Shown here piece after piece: positions 33,583 through 40,745 of a DNA stretch of 64,000 nucleotides. The stretch is from Knoellia sp031844405 (lineage in GTDB: Bacteria; Actinomycetota; Actinomycetes; Actinomycetales; Dermatophilaceae). The DNA lies in contig JAUZVC010000001.1 of assembly GCA_031844405.1 (NCBI GenBank), positions 558,001 through 622,000 of the forward strand. Direction: 5' to 3'. The notes beneath the pieces were generated by a model. The model made no database searches and was not told the DNA's origin. It saw only the letters and a program-made list of their open reading frames with translations. Position numbers and translations under genes: made by a program. How positions within the stretch are numbered: the first letter of the stretch is position 1; every line of letters starts with the position of its first letter.

Positions 33583-33625
33583 CGCAGCCGATCCGCAGCG
33601 GGTTCGCAGCGCCCCTTGGTTGTCT
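33583..33625 (+). promoter_or_regulatory. SARP box B: three 11-bp-phased CGCAGCG-type repeats
   Basis: CGCAGCC at 33583-33589, CGCAGCG at 33594-33600 and 33605-33611. An 8-base gap leads to a TTGTCT -10 candidate at 33620-33625. It drives the M15-like peptidase gene. Confidence 0.65.
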
Positions 33626-33672
33626 CGGGAGCAGCGGCCCACCGGGCCCACACACGACTGAGAGGACCTCCC

Positions 33673-34545
33673 ATGAGCACCCTTCGACGAGGCGCGGTCA
33701 CCGCCGTCTCCGCCCTGGCCGCCACGGCCTCGATCGGCCTCGCCGGCAGCCCGGCGCACAGCGCGACCGCCGAGGTGACGGCGCTGCCCGTCGTCAACCA
33801 CGAGCGCCTCCTGCTCGCCGCTCAGCTCGACCCGAGCAAGCCGGGCCGGGGCCTGACGAGCGGCGCGGAGGCGTCGGTCAAGACGGTCAAGGCCGCGCTG
33901 CGGGCCAAGGGCCTGCTCGCCTCGAGCGACACCGACGGACACTTCGGCGTCGCGACGATGAACGCGTGGCGCACGTGGGAGAACCGCGTCCACACGACGT
34001 CCAACGCCTGGTCGACGAACGGGCTGCCGAGCCTCTACGAGCTGAACGAGCTCGCCCCGAACCGGTTCACGCTGAGCCACAAGGTCGACCAGGGCTCCTG
34101 GGTCGTCCTGCCCCAGAACGACGCGCCGGCTCAGTTCCAGGACCAGACGGTCAACGAGCGCACGCGAGACATGTTCTTCAAGGCCGAGCAGATCGCGGGC
34201 AACATGACCATCAGCCAGGGTCGTGGCGGCGCCGACGCCTCGGCCGGCACCCACATGGGCGGCGGTGCCATCGACATACGCGTCGTCGACGCGCCGTCCC
34301 AGACCTCCGCACGGGTCGCGGCCCTGCGCAAGGTGGGGTTCGCCGCGTGGTACCGCAACTGGGAGGGCAACCAGCACATCCACGCCGTCGCCGTCGGTGA
34401 CCCGTGGGTGGCCTACGACGCACACAGGTCGCTGTGCCAGATCTACCAGTTCCGGTTCGGGGGCGAGGGCCTGTCCTGCAGCAACTCGACGGCCGGCGAC
34501 GACCGTCCGCTCATCTGGTGGGAGGACTACCAGCGCTCGCTCTGA
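33673..34545 (+). CDS. Secreted M15-like peptidase with peptidoglycan-binding-like domain
   Basis: A 290-residue exported protein: signal peptide (1-31, cleavage near AHSA-T), a middle segment resembling peptidoglycan-binding domains (KTVKAALRAKGLLASSDTDGHFGVATMNAWRTW), and a C-terminal domain with zinc-ligand pattern GTHMGGGAIDI and HIHAV, as in M15/VanY-type D-Ala peptidases. It probably trims peptidoglycan outside the membrane. It follows the AfsR-type gene and has a SARP box at its promoter. Confidence 0.72.
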   Translation: MSTLRRGAVTAVSALAATASIGLAGSPAHSATAEVTALPVVNHERLLLAAQLDPSKPGRGLTSGAEASVKTVKAALRAKGLLASSDTDGHFGVATMNAWRTWENRVHTTSNAWSTNGLPSLYELNELAPNRFTLSHKVDQGSWVVLPQNDAPAQFQDQTVNERTRDMFFKAEQIAGNMTISQGRGGADASAGTHMGGGAIDIRVVDAPSQTSARVAALRKVGFAAWYRNWEGNQHIHAVAVGDPWVAYDAHRSLCQIYQFRFGGEGLSCSNSTAGDDRPLIWWEDYQRSL

Positions 34546-34560
34546 GCGCGGGCCACGAAC

Positions 34561-34610
34561 GAACGAGAGGCGGTATGCCGGGTGCGCACCCGGCATACCG
34601 CCTCTCGTTC
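34561..34610. terminator. Perfect 50-bp palindrome between convergent genes
   Basis: Two 25-base arms (34561-34585 and 34586-34610) are exact complements with no spacer. Each arm includes the octamer GTATGCCG. It separates the M15-like and CHAP-like genes and should end transcription from both sides. Confidence 0.8.
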
Positions 34611-34624
34611 TTGGACCCTCGTGG

Positions 34625-35332
34625 TCACTCCCGTGAGGTGTGCCCCATGAAGTGCTTGCCGTCCTTGGTCGGGCCGTTGGCGTCCCAGGCGTAGGTGATG
34701 CGGCGGATCTCGTCGCCGGCGACGTTGCCCTCGACGCTCGTGACGACCTTCGTGGTCGCGTTGACGGCGGTGACGACACCGACGTGGCCGTAGGGGTTGC
34801 CGTTGTCCGCGCCGGCCGTGCCGCTGCCGTTCTGCCAGACGAGCACGTCACCCGGCTTGGGCAGGCGGCTCTGGGAGAAGCGGTAGTAGGGCGTCTTCGC
34901 GTCGGTCCGCCAGGCCTGTGAGCGCATGTAATGGGTGGGGATGCGCGGGTAGACCGCGGGATCGGGGGTGTTGGTCCCGGTCCACGTCCGGGCGACGAGG
35001 TAGCCGCACCAGTCGAGGCCGTTGTAGTCGTTGAGGACGTTGCTGTTGGTGTTGCTGCCGTCGCGCTCGAGGACGTTGCGGTCGGCGCTCGGTTGCGTGC
35101 TCGTGCGGACCGTGCCGCCCGCGTCCTTGAAGGAGAGGTCGGTGCTGACGAGCCGGTCGGCGCGGTCGACGGTGTCCTGCCGCAGCGTGGACAGGGCCGA
35201 CGCGGCGTCCTGTCCGGTGCTGCTCGCCGTGCCGTCGGCGACGTTCTGCCGCGCCTGGGCGGTGGGGACCGCGGCGACGAGCCCCGCGGTCGTGGCCGCG
35301 GCGGCGAGTGCGGCGATGGTGCGTGCCTTCAT
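34625..35332 (-). CDS. Secreted CHAP-type amidase/endopeptidase
   Basis: A 235-residue exported protein: signal peptide (1-28, AQA-RQ), a helical stretch, then a CHAP/amidase-like domain with the Cys in NGLDWCGYLVARTW, KPGDVLVWQNG, the His of YGHVGVVTAV and the VEGN third residue. It probably cuts peptidoglycan cross-links or amide bonds. It is convergent with the M15-like gene. Its promoter has a SARP box, and its 5' leader carries a perfect 11-bp hairpin. Confidence 0.75.
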   Translation of the reverse strand: MKARTIAALAAAATTAGLVAAVPTAQARQNVADGTASSTGQDAASALSTLRQDTVDRADRLVSTDLSFKDAGGTVRTSTQPSADRNVLERDGSNTNSNVLNDYNGLDWCGYLVARTWTGTNTPDPAVYPRIPTHYMRSQAWRTDAKTPYYRFSQSRLPKPGDVLVWQNGSGTAGADNGNPYGHVGVVTAVNATTKVVTSVEGNVAGDEIRRITYAWDANGPTKDGKHFMGHTSRE

Positions 35333-35342
35333 TTCAGCCCTC

Positions 35343-35377
35343 CCTGTCGTGGGTGCGGGCGAGGTGCCCACGACAGG
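35343..35377 (-). promoter_or_regulatory. Hairpin in the 5' leader of the amidase gene
   Basis: CCTGTCGTGGG and its exact complement with a 13-base loop occupy most of the predicted 40-nt leader, ending 10 bases before the ATG and next to the ribosome-binding region. It may tune translation. Confidence 0.5.
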
Positions 35378-35378
35378 C

Positions 35379-35421
35379 ACGGTGCTCGTCAGCGCTGCGA
35401 AACCGCTGCGATTCCGCTCCG
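35379..35421 (-). promoter_or_regulatory. SARP box C: three 11-bp-phased CGCAGCG-type repeats
   Basis: On the minus strand: CGGAGCG (35421-35415), CGCAGCG (35410-35404) and CGCAGCG (35399-35393). An 8-base gap leads to a CACCGT -10 candidate (35384-35379). Confidence 0.65.
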
Positions 35422-35432
35422 GGAGGTGACGG

Positions 35433-36302
35433 TCAACGCTGCGGCTCGCCGATCGAGGTCCGCACCGAGAAGAGCTCCGGGAAGAAGGTGAGCTCGAGCG
35501 CGCGCTGGAGGAACCCCACGCCGCTCGAGCCGCCGGTCCCGGTCTTCATGCCGATGACCCGCTGGACGGTCTTGAGGTGGCGGAAGCGCCACAGCTGGAA
35601 GTTGTCCTCGAGGTCGACGAGCTCCTCGCACGCCTCGTAGACGTCCCAGTGCTGCTCAGCGTTCTCGTAGATCCCCGTGAGCACGCGCACGAGCTCCTCG
35701 TCGGGGACGTGCGCCACGCTCACGTCACGCTCGAGGATCGCCTGCGGCACGGCATACCCGCGTCGTGCGAGGTAGCGCAGGAACTCGTCGTAGATGCTCG
35801 GCGCCTCGAGGAGCTCCTCGAGGAGGGCGTGGGCGGCGGGGTCGGCCTCGTGGACCTTGAGCATCCCGCGGTGCTTGTTGCCGAGCATGAACTCGACGGC
35901 GCGGTACTGCCAGGACTGGAAGCCCGAGGCGTGGCCGAGGTAGTGCCGGAACTGGCTGTACTCGGTCGGGGTGAGGGTCGCGAGCACGGACCACTGGTCG
36001 GTGAGGGTGCGCTGGATGTGCTTGACCCGGGCGATCCGCTTGAGCGCGATCCGCATCTCGTCCCGCGCGAGGAGGTCGGCGGCCGAGCGCAGCTCGTGCA
36101 GGACGAGCTTGAGCCACAGCTCCGACGTCTGGTGCTGGATGATGAAGAGCAGCTCGTCGTGGTGCTCCGGGTCGCTCACCGGGTGCTGGGCGCTGAGCAG
36201 CTCGTCGAGGGCGAGGTAGGAGCCGTAGCTCATCTCCCGGCTGAAGTCGGTGTGGATGCCCGACTCGATGTCCCGGGTGTTGCTCCGCGTCGTCCTGCTC
36301 AT
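35433..36302 (-). CDS. kynA: Tryptophan 2,3-dioxygenase
   Basis: A 289-residue heme dioxygenase that opens the indole ring of tryptophan to N-formylkynurenine. Family motifs seen: MSYGSYLALDELLSAQHP, FIIQHQTSELWLKLVLHEL (active-site His and substrate contacts), SGFQSWQYRAVEF and WRFRHLKTVQRVIGMKTGTGGSSG. The later kynurenine enzymes (kynB, kynU) are not in the window. A TAGGGT box ends 6 bases before the ATG. Confidence 0.93.
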   Translation of the reverse strand: MSRTTRSNTRDIESGIHTDFSREMSYGSYLALDELLSAQHPVSDPEHHDELLFIIQHQTSELWLKLVLHELRSAADLLARDEMRIALKRIARVKHIQRTLTDQWSVLATLTPTEYSQFRHYLGHASGFQSWQYRAVEFMLGNKHRGMLKVHEADPAAHALLEELLEAPSIYDEFLRYLARRGYAVPQAILERDVSVAHVPDEELVRVLTGIYENAEQHWDVYEACEELVDLEDNFQLWRFRHLKTVQRVIGMKTGTGGSSGVGFLQRALELTFFPELFSVRTSIGEPQR

Positions 36303-36308
36303 GCGTCC

Positions 36309-36314
36309 ACCCTA
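36309..36314 (-). promoter_or_regulatory. -10 box TAGGGT, leaderless start of kynA
   Basis: On the minus strand TAGGGT is followed by GGACGC and the ATG at 36302. Confidence 0.5.
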
Positions 36315-36321
36315 GAGCCCC

Positions 36322-36396
36322 CGACTTATTGCCATTTTCGTGCGGCGAGCGGTCGGATCACCGATGCGAGATGCGTACGAAAATGGCAATAAGTCG
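36322..36396. repeat. Long intergenic inverted repeat (ACTTnTTGC family, member 1)
   Basis: Perfect 20-bp arms CGACTTATTGCCATTTTCGT (36322-36341) and complement (36377-36396) with a 35-base loop. The arms are AT-rich compared with the surroundings. It lies between the thiolase stop and kynA and may act as a terminator. Confidence 0.8.
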
Positions 36397-36412
36397 CAAT
36401 ACGTCGGACCGG

Positions 36413-37612
36413 TCACACGCGGCGGAAGAGGGCGGCGAGGGCCTGGCCCCCACCGATGCACATCGTCACGACGCCGGTCTCGAGGTCACGCCGGTGCAGG
36501 TCCTTGGCGACCCGCAGCGAGAGGATCGCGCCGGTCGCGCCGACGGGGTGGCCGAGGGCGATGGCGCCGCCGTAGGGGTTGACCTTCTCCGGGTCGAGCT
36601 TGGCGTCGCGGACGACGGCGACAGCCTGCGCGGCGAACGCCTCGTTGACCTCGAACGTGTCGATGTCGCCGGCGCCGAGCCCGGTCTGCTCGAAGAGCTT
36701 CTCGAGCGCGACGACCGGGGCGTAGCCCATGAGCTCGGGCTCCATCGCACCCGTCGTCACGGCCTCGAGGGTGACGAGGCCGGTGAGCCCGTGCTCCTTC
36801 GCGACGGACTCGCGGGCCAGGACCACGGCCGCGGCGCCGTCGTTGATGCCGGAGGCGTTGCCGGCCGTCACCGTCCCCTCCTTGGCGAAGGCGGGCCGCA
36901 GCCCGGCGAGCGCCTCGAGGGTCGTGCCCGGCTTGGGGTGCTCGTCCTCGGTCGCGGTGAACGGCTTGCGGCCACCGACCTCGACGGGGGTGATCTCCTC
37001 GGCGAAGGCGGCGCGACCGGCCTCGCTCGTCGCGAGCTGCTGGCTGCGGAGGGCGAACTCGTCCTGCTCCTCGCGGCTCACGCCGTACTTCGCCGCGACG
37101 TTCTCCGCGGTGACGCCCATGTGGATGCCGTGGAAGGGATCGGTGAGCATCATGACGGTGCCGTCGACGAGTTCACGGTTGCCGAGGCGGTAGCCCGCAC
37201 GGGCACCGAAGTCGTAGAACGGCATACGGCTCATCGACTCGTCGCCGCCCGCGAGCGCGACGTCGACGCCTCCCCAGCGCATCTGCATCGCCGCGGACCA
37301 GATCGCCTGCAGTCCCGACCCGCAGAGCCGGTTGACCGTGTATGCCGGTGCCGACGCCGGGAGACCGGCCGCCAGTGCGACGCGTCGCGCGTTGTAGGCG
37401 TCCGGACCGACCTGGCCGATGCAGCCCATGACGACCTCGTCGATCTCCTCTGCTCCCACGCCGGCCCGGGTCAGGGCCTCCCGGGCCGCGGTGGCACCGA
37501 GCTCGTGCGCGGGCACGTCCTTGAACATGCCGCCGAAGCTGCCGATCGGGGTGCGGGCGCCGTCGACGAGGACGATCTTCTCGGTGCTGGGGTCTGCGGG
37601 GGAGGCGGTCAT
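36413..37612 (-). CDS. Acetyl-CoA C-acyltransferase (thiolase)
   Basis: A 399-residue thiolase with the nucleophile Cys97 in NRLCGSGLQA, the NEAFAAQ motif, the catalytic His in GGAIALGHPVGATGA and the second Cys in MCIGGGQA. It either condenses two acetyl-CoA or cleaves 3-ketoacyl-CoA in beta-oxidation; no other fatty-acid gene is adjacent to decide. A TACGAT box ends 6 bases before the ATG. Confidence 0.92.
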   Translation of the reverse strand: MTASPADPSTEKIVLVDGARTPIGSFGGMFKDVPAHELGATAAREALTRAGVGAEEIDEVVMGCIGQVGPDAYNARRVALAAGLPASAPAYTVNRLCGSGLQAIWSAAMQMRWGGVDVALAGGDESMSRMPFYDFGARAGYRLGNRELVDGTVMMLTDPFHGIHMGVTAENVAAKYGVSREEQDEFALRSQQLATSEAGRAAFAEEITPVEVGGRKPFTATEDEHPKPGTTLEALAGLRPAFAKEGTVTAGNASGINDGAAAVVLARESVAKEHGLTGLVTLEAVTTGAMEPELMGYAPVVALEKLFEQTGLGAGDIDTFEVNEAFAAQAVAVVRDAKLDPEKVNPYGGAIALGHPVGATGAILSLRVAKDLHRRDLETGVVTMCIGGGQALAALFRRV

Positions 37613-37618
37613 GACGTC

Positions 37619-37624
37619 ATCGTA
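37619..37624 (-). promoter_or_regulatory. -10 box TACGAT, leaderless start of thiolase gene
   Basis: On the minus strand TACGAT is followed by GACGTC and the ATG at 37612. Confidence 0.5.
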
Positions 37625-37676
37625 GGAAGCCTGTCCGCGCGGGGACAGGGCTGTGCGGTGTGACGTGCGCGGGACC

Positions 37677-37682
37677 TAGGGT
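37677..37682 (+). promoter_or_regulatory. -10 box TAGGGT, leaderless start of ABC exporter gene
   Basis: TAGGGT is followed by GTGGCG and a GTG at 37689, favouring that GTG over the one at 37683. Confidence 0.45.
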
Positions 37683-37688
37683 GTGGCG

Positions 37689-39467
37689 GTGACCCGTCCC
37701 GCCGGCCCCGACCGCCCGCTGCACGCCCTCTGGCAGCGCCACCGCCGCTACCGCGGCCGCCTCGTCGCCGCGGTGACGATGTCGACCGTCAACAAGGTCG
37801 CGGACGTCATGCCCGAGCTCCTCATCGGGGCGGCGATCGACGTCGTCGTGCGTGGTGACGACTCGTTCGTCGGTGAGCTCCTCGGCATCGAGTCGCGCTA
37901 CGCCCAGCTTGGCTGGCTGGCGGCGTTCAACGTCCTCGTGTGGGTGATCGAGTCGGCATCGCAGTACGTCGCGGACGTGCTCTGGCGCGGGCTCGCGCAG
38001 GGGGTCGAGCACGACCTGCGGGTCGAGGCCTACGACCACGCGCAGCACCTCGACATGTCGTGGCACGAGGGCCGGGCGAGCGGCACGACCCTCGCGACCC
38101 TCAACGACGACGTCAACCAGCTCGAACGCTTCCTCGACGTCGGCGCTCCGGCAATTCTCCAGACGGCGCTCAACGTCGTGCTCGTCGGTGCGGTCTTCGC
38201 CGCGTCGAGCCTCCAGCTCTTCGTCCTCGCGTTCCTGCCGATCCCGCTCATCATCGCCGGGTCGCTGGTCTTCCAGCGTCGTCTCGAGCCGCTCTACGGA
38301 CGGGTGCGCGAGAGCGTGGCCGACCTCTCGGGAGCACTCAGCGCCAACCTCGCCGGCATCTCGACGATCAAGGCGTTCACCGCGGAGGCACGCGAGCGCG
38401 ACCGGATCGCCGAGCTGTCGACGGCCTACCGCCGGGCCAACGTCGACGCGATCCGGTCGAGCGCCGCCTTCGTCCCGCTCGTGCGCATGGCGATCCTCGC
38501 CGGCTTCACGTGCACGCTGCTCTTCGGCGGCTGGTCGGCACTGAGGGGCGACCTCCAGGTGGGGCTCTACTCGGTGCTCGTCTTCATGACCCAGCGCCTG
38601 CTCTGGCCGCTCACCGAGGTCGCGACCGTCCTCGACCTCTACCAGCGCGGACGTGCCTCCGCCGGTCGCATCCTGCGCCTGCTCGACGAGCCGGTCACCG
38701 TCCCGGCCGGGACGGAGGCCCTGCAGCGTCCGGTGCGCGGCGCGGTGGAGCTCCGCGGTGTGACCGCGGGCTACGGCGAGGGCCCGGCGGTCCTCCACGC
38801 CCTCGACATGGTCATCCCCGCCGGTGAGACCCACGCGATCGTCGGTGCGACCGGCTCGGGCAAGTCGACGCTGCTGCGGCTCGTGCTGCGCTTCGACGAC
38901 CCTCGCGAGGGCTCGGTCCGCCTCGACGGACGCGACGTGCGCGAGCTCGACTGGGACTCGCTGCGCGGCTCCATGGGCTACGTCGCGCAGGACGTCTACA
39001 TCTTCTCGGGCTCCGTTGCCGACAACATCGCCTACGGGCGGCCGGACGCCACGCGCGCGGAGGTGCGTGAGGCGGCGGTGGCGGCGGCCGCGGCCGACTT
39101 CATCGAGGCGCTGCCCGACGGCTTCGACTCGCACCTCGGCGAGCGTGGCGTCAACCTGTCCGGTGGCCAGCGGCAGCGGATCGCCCTCGCCCGGGCCCTC
39201 CTGCGCGACCCCGCCGTGCTCGTCCTCGACGAGGCGACGAGCGCCGTCGACAACGAGACCGAGGCCGCGATCCAGGCCTCCCTGCGGAGGGCCACGCTCG
39301 ACCGCACCGCGATCGTCGTCGCGCACCGGCTCTCGACCGTCCGGCACGCGCACCGCATCTGGGTGCTCGACGCCGGTCGGGTGGTCGAGGCGGGGACGCA
39401 CGACGAGCTGCTCGACGCGGGCGGCAGCTATGCCTCGCTGTGGCGGGTGCAGACCGGCGAGCTCTGA
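37689..39467 (+). CDS. ABC transporter, fused permease and ATPase (exporter type)
   Basis: A 592-residue half-transporter. Six membrane helices span about residues 20-300, and the ATPase has Walker A GATGSGKST, the Q-loop GYVAQDVYIFSGS, the signature LSGGQRQR and Walker B VLVLDEATSAVD. It probably works as a homodimer exporting a lipid, peptide or drug. The GTG at 37689 is taken as the start because of the -10 box 6 bases upstream; GTG 37683 would add two residues. Confidence 0.88.
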   Translation: MTRPAGPDRPLHALWQRHRRYRGRLVAAVTMSTVNKVADVMPELLIGAAIDVVVRGDDSFVGELLGIESRYAQLGWLAAFNVLVWVIESASQYVADVLWRGLAQGVEHDLRVEAYDHAQHLDMSWHEGRASGTTLATLNDDVNQLERFLDVGAPAILQTALNVVLVGAVFAASSLQLFVLAFLPIPLIIAGSLVFQRRLEPLYGRVRESVADLSGALSANLAGISTIKAFTAEARERDRIAELSTAYRRANVDAIRSSAAFVPLVRMAILAGFTCTLLFGGWSALRGDLQVGLYSVLVFMTQRLLWPLTEVATVLDLYQRGRASAGRILRLLDEPVTVPAGTEALQRPVRGAVELRGVTAGYGEGPAVLHALDMVIPAGETHAIVGATGSGKSTLLRLVLRFDDPREGSVRLDGRDVRELDWDSLRGSMGYVAQDVYIFSGSVADNIAYGRPDATRAEVREAAVAAAAADFIEALPDGFDSHLGERGVNLSGGQRQRIALARALLRDPAVLVLDEATSAVDNETEAAIQASLRRATLDRTAIVVAHRLSTVRHAHRIWVLDAGRVVEAGTHDELLDAGGSYASLWRVQTGEL

Positions 39468-39494
39468 GGCGGGCGTCTGTGCTGGACTGCGGGG

Positions 39495-40184
39495 ATGGAG
39501 CACACCGCTGTCGTCCTCGTCGCCCACGGCACCCGTGACGCCCGCGGGGCCGAGACCGTCCGCCGACTCGCGGAGCGGGTGGACGCTGCCCTGCCCACCC
39601 AGGAGGTGGCGCTCGCCTTCGTCGACGTCCAGTCACCGCTCGTCGGCGAGGTCCTCGACGACGTCATGACGCGACACGCGTCGGTCGCCGTGGTGCCCCT
39701 GCTGCTGAGCCGCGGGTTCCACGTCGACGTCGACATCGCCGACGCCGTCGCGGGCCACCCGGGGTCGTTCGCGCTCGCCCAGCTCGGGCCGGACCCGCTG
39801 CTCGCGACCCTCGTGCTCGAGCGGCTGCGCGCGGCCGGGGCGCCTGCCACGGCGCACGTCGTCCTCGCCGCCGCCGGCTCGAGCCGGGCGGAGGCGGCCG
39901 AGGACGTCGAGGTCGCTGCCGAGCAGCTCGCCGCGGAGTGGGACGGGCCGGTGTCGGTGGCCTACGCCGCGGGGACGGCCCCGTCCGTGCCCGACGCCGT
40001 GGCCGCGGCCCGGTCCTCCGGGGCTGCGACGGTCGCGGTGGCGTCCTACCTCCTCGCCGAGGGGCACTTCCACGACCGGCTCGACGACTCAGGGGCCGAC
40101 GTCGTCACCGCACCGCTGGCGTCCGACGACGAGGGCGCCGACGCCGTCCTCGCCGTCGTCCTCAGGCGGCTCGGCTCCGACTGA
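39495..40184 (+). CDS. Sirohydrochlorin chelatase (CbiX/SirB) family protein
   Basis: A 229-residue two-lobed chelatase-like protein: AVVLVAHGTRDARGAETVRRLAERV with the metal-binding His at the N-terminus, VPLLLSRGFHVDVDIA in lobe one, and VASYLLAEGHFHDRL in lobe two. Members insert iron or cobalt into sirohydrochlorin for siroheme or cobalamin. No other tetrapyrrole gene is adjacent. The ATG lies 27 bases after the ABC exporter stop. Confidence 0.85.
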   Translation: MEHTAVVLVAHGTRDARGAETVRRLAERVDAALPTQEVALAFVDVQSPLVGEVLDDVMTRHASVAVVPLLLSRGFHVDVDIADAVAGHPGSFALAQLGPDPLLATLVLERLRAAGAPATAHVVLAAAGSSRAEAAEDVEVAAEQLAAEWDGPVSVAYAAGTAPSVPDAVAAARSSGAATVAVASYLLAEGHFHDRLDDSGADVVTAPLASDDEGADAVLAVVLRRLGSD

Positions 40185-40203
40185 CGTTCATGGGTGCGTC
40201 TCA

Positions 40204-40249
40204 GGTCGAGTACCTATGGGTCTTCACGAACACCTATGGGTATTCGACC
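40204..40249 (+). terminator. 18-bp hairpin with three G-U wobbles
   Basis: Arms 40204-40221 and 40232-40249 pair fully in a plus-strand RNA if three G-U wobbles are allowed; the minus-strand RNA would have three A-C mismatches. This suggests it ends the CbiX-like transcript. ACCTATGGGT occurs twice as a direct repeat. Confidence 0.6.
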
Positions 40250-40307
40250 CGAAAGGCACCCGCACCCCAGCACCTCGCCCGTCGGAACGGGCTGTGTCTC
40301 GCGCGGT

Positions 40308-40700
40308 TCAGCTCGCGGGGAGGTCGTGGGCCGTCGCGTGGTGTGGCTCGTAGAGCATGACGTCGTCGGCGCCCGGCACGGCCATGAAGACGACGACACC
40401 GAACCCGCGGTCGACCGGGTCGGTCGTGAAGGTCGCCCCGCGTGCCGCCAGCTCGTCCATCGTCGCCCGCAGGTCGTCACACATGAGCGAGATCGAGTGG
40501 TGGCGCGGCACGTGGTCACCGCCCTCACCCGTCGTCGGGTGCACGCCGAGCTCGCTGGGTCCCGACCGGAAGATCGGCCACTCGGGCTCGCCCTCGTCCA
40601 CCGGGTCCGCGGCCGACGGCCACCCCAGGACGTCCCGGAAGAAGGCCCGGGTCGCCACGGCGTCGTCCGAGTAGACCAGCGTGTGGACCGCGGTGATCAC
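40308..40700 (-). CDS. VOC-family (glyoxalase/dioxygenase-like) protein
   Basis: A 130-residue protein with the paired beta-alpha-beta-beta-beta modules of the vicinal oxygen chelate fold: AVHTLVYSDDAVATRAFFRDVLGWP in the first half and HHSISLMCDDLRATMDELAARGATF in the second, ending VFMAVPGADDVMLYEPHH. A TACCGT box ends 6 bases before the GTG start. Substrate unknown. Confidence 0.82.
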   Translation of the reverse strand: MITAVHTLVYSDDAVATRAFFRDVLGWPSAADPVDEGEPEWPIFRSGPSELGVHPTTGEGGDHVPRHHSISLMCDDLRATMDELAARGATFTTDPVDRGFGVVVFMAVPGADDVMLYEPHHATAHDLPAS

Positions 40701-40706
40701 CTCTCC

Positions 40707-40712
40707 ACGGTA
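40707..40712 (-). promoter_or_regulatory. -10 box TACCGT, leaderless start of VOC gene
   Basis: On the minus strand TACCGT is followed by GGAGAG and the GTG at 40700. GGAGAG could instead serve as a ribosome site for a longer mRNA. Confidence 0.4.
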
Positions 40713-40745
40713 GGCCCGTCGCGCCGCCGCCGGTAGGGGTCGCCG

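Noticed and set aside
30521..33655. A 1044-residue minus-strand frame opposite the AfsR-type gene
   Set aside because: Antisense shadow of a well-supported regulator; composition is Glu/Val/Asp/Arg-rich with no domain.
36322..36396. Inverted repeat as terminal repeats of a tiny transposon (MITE)
   Set aside because: No target-site duplication is visible and the loop is only 35 bases; a hairpin element or terminator fits better, although a mobile origin is not excluded.
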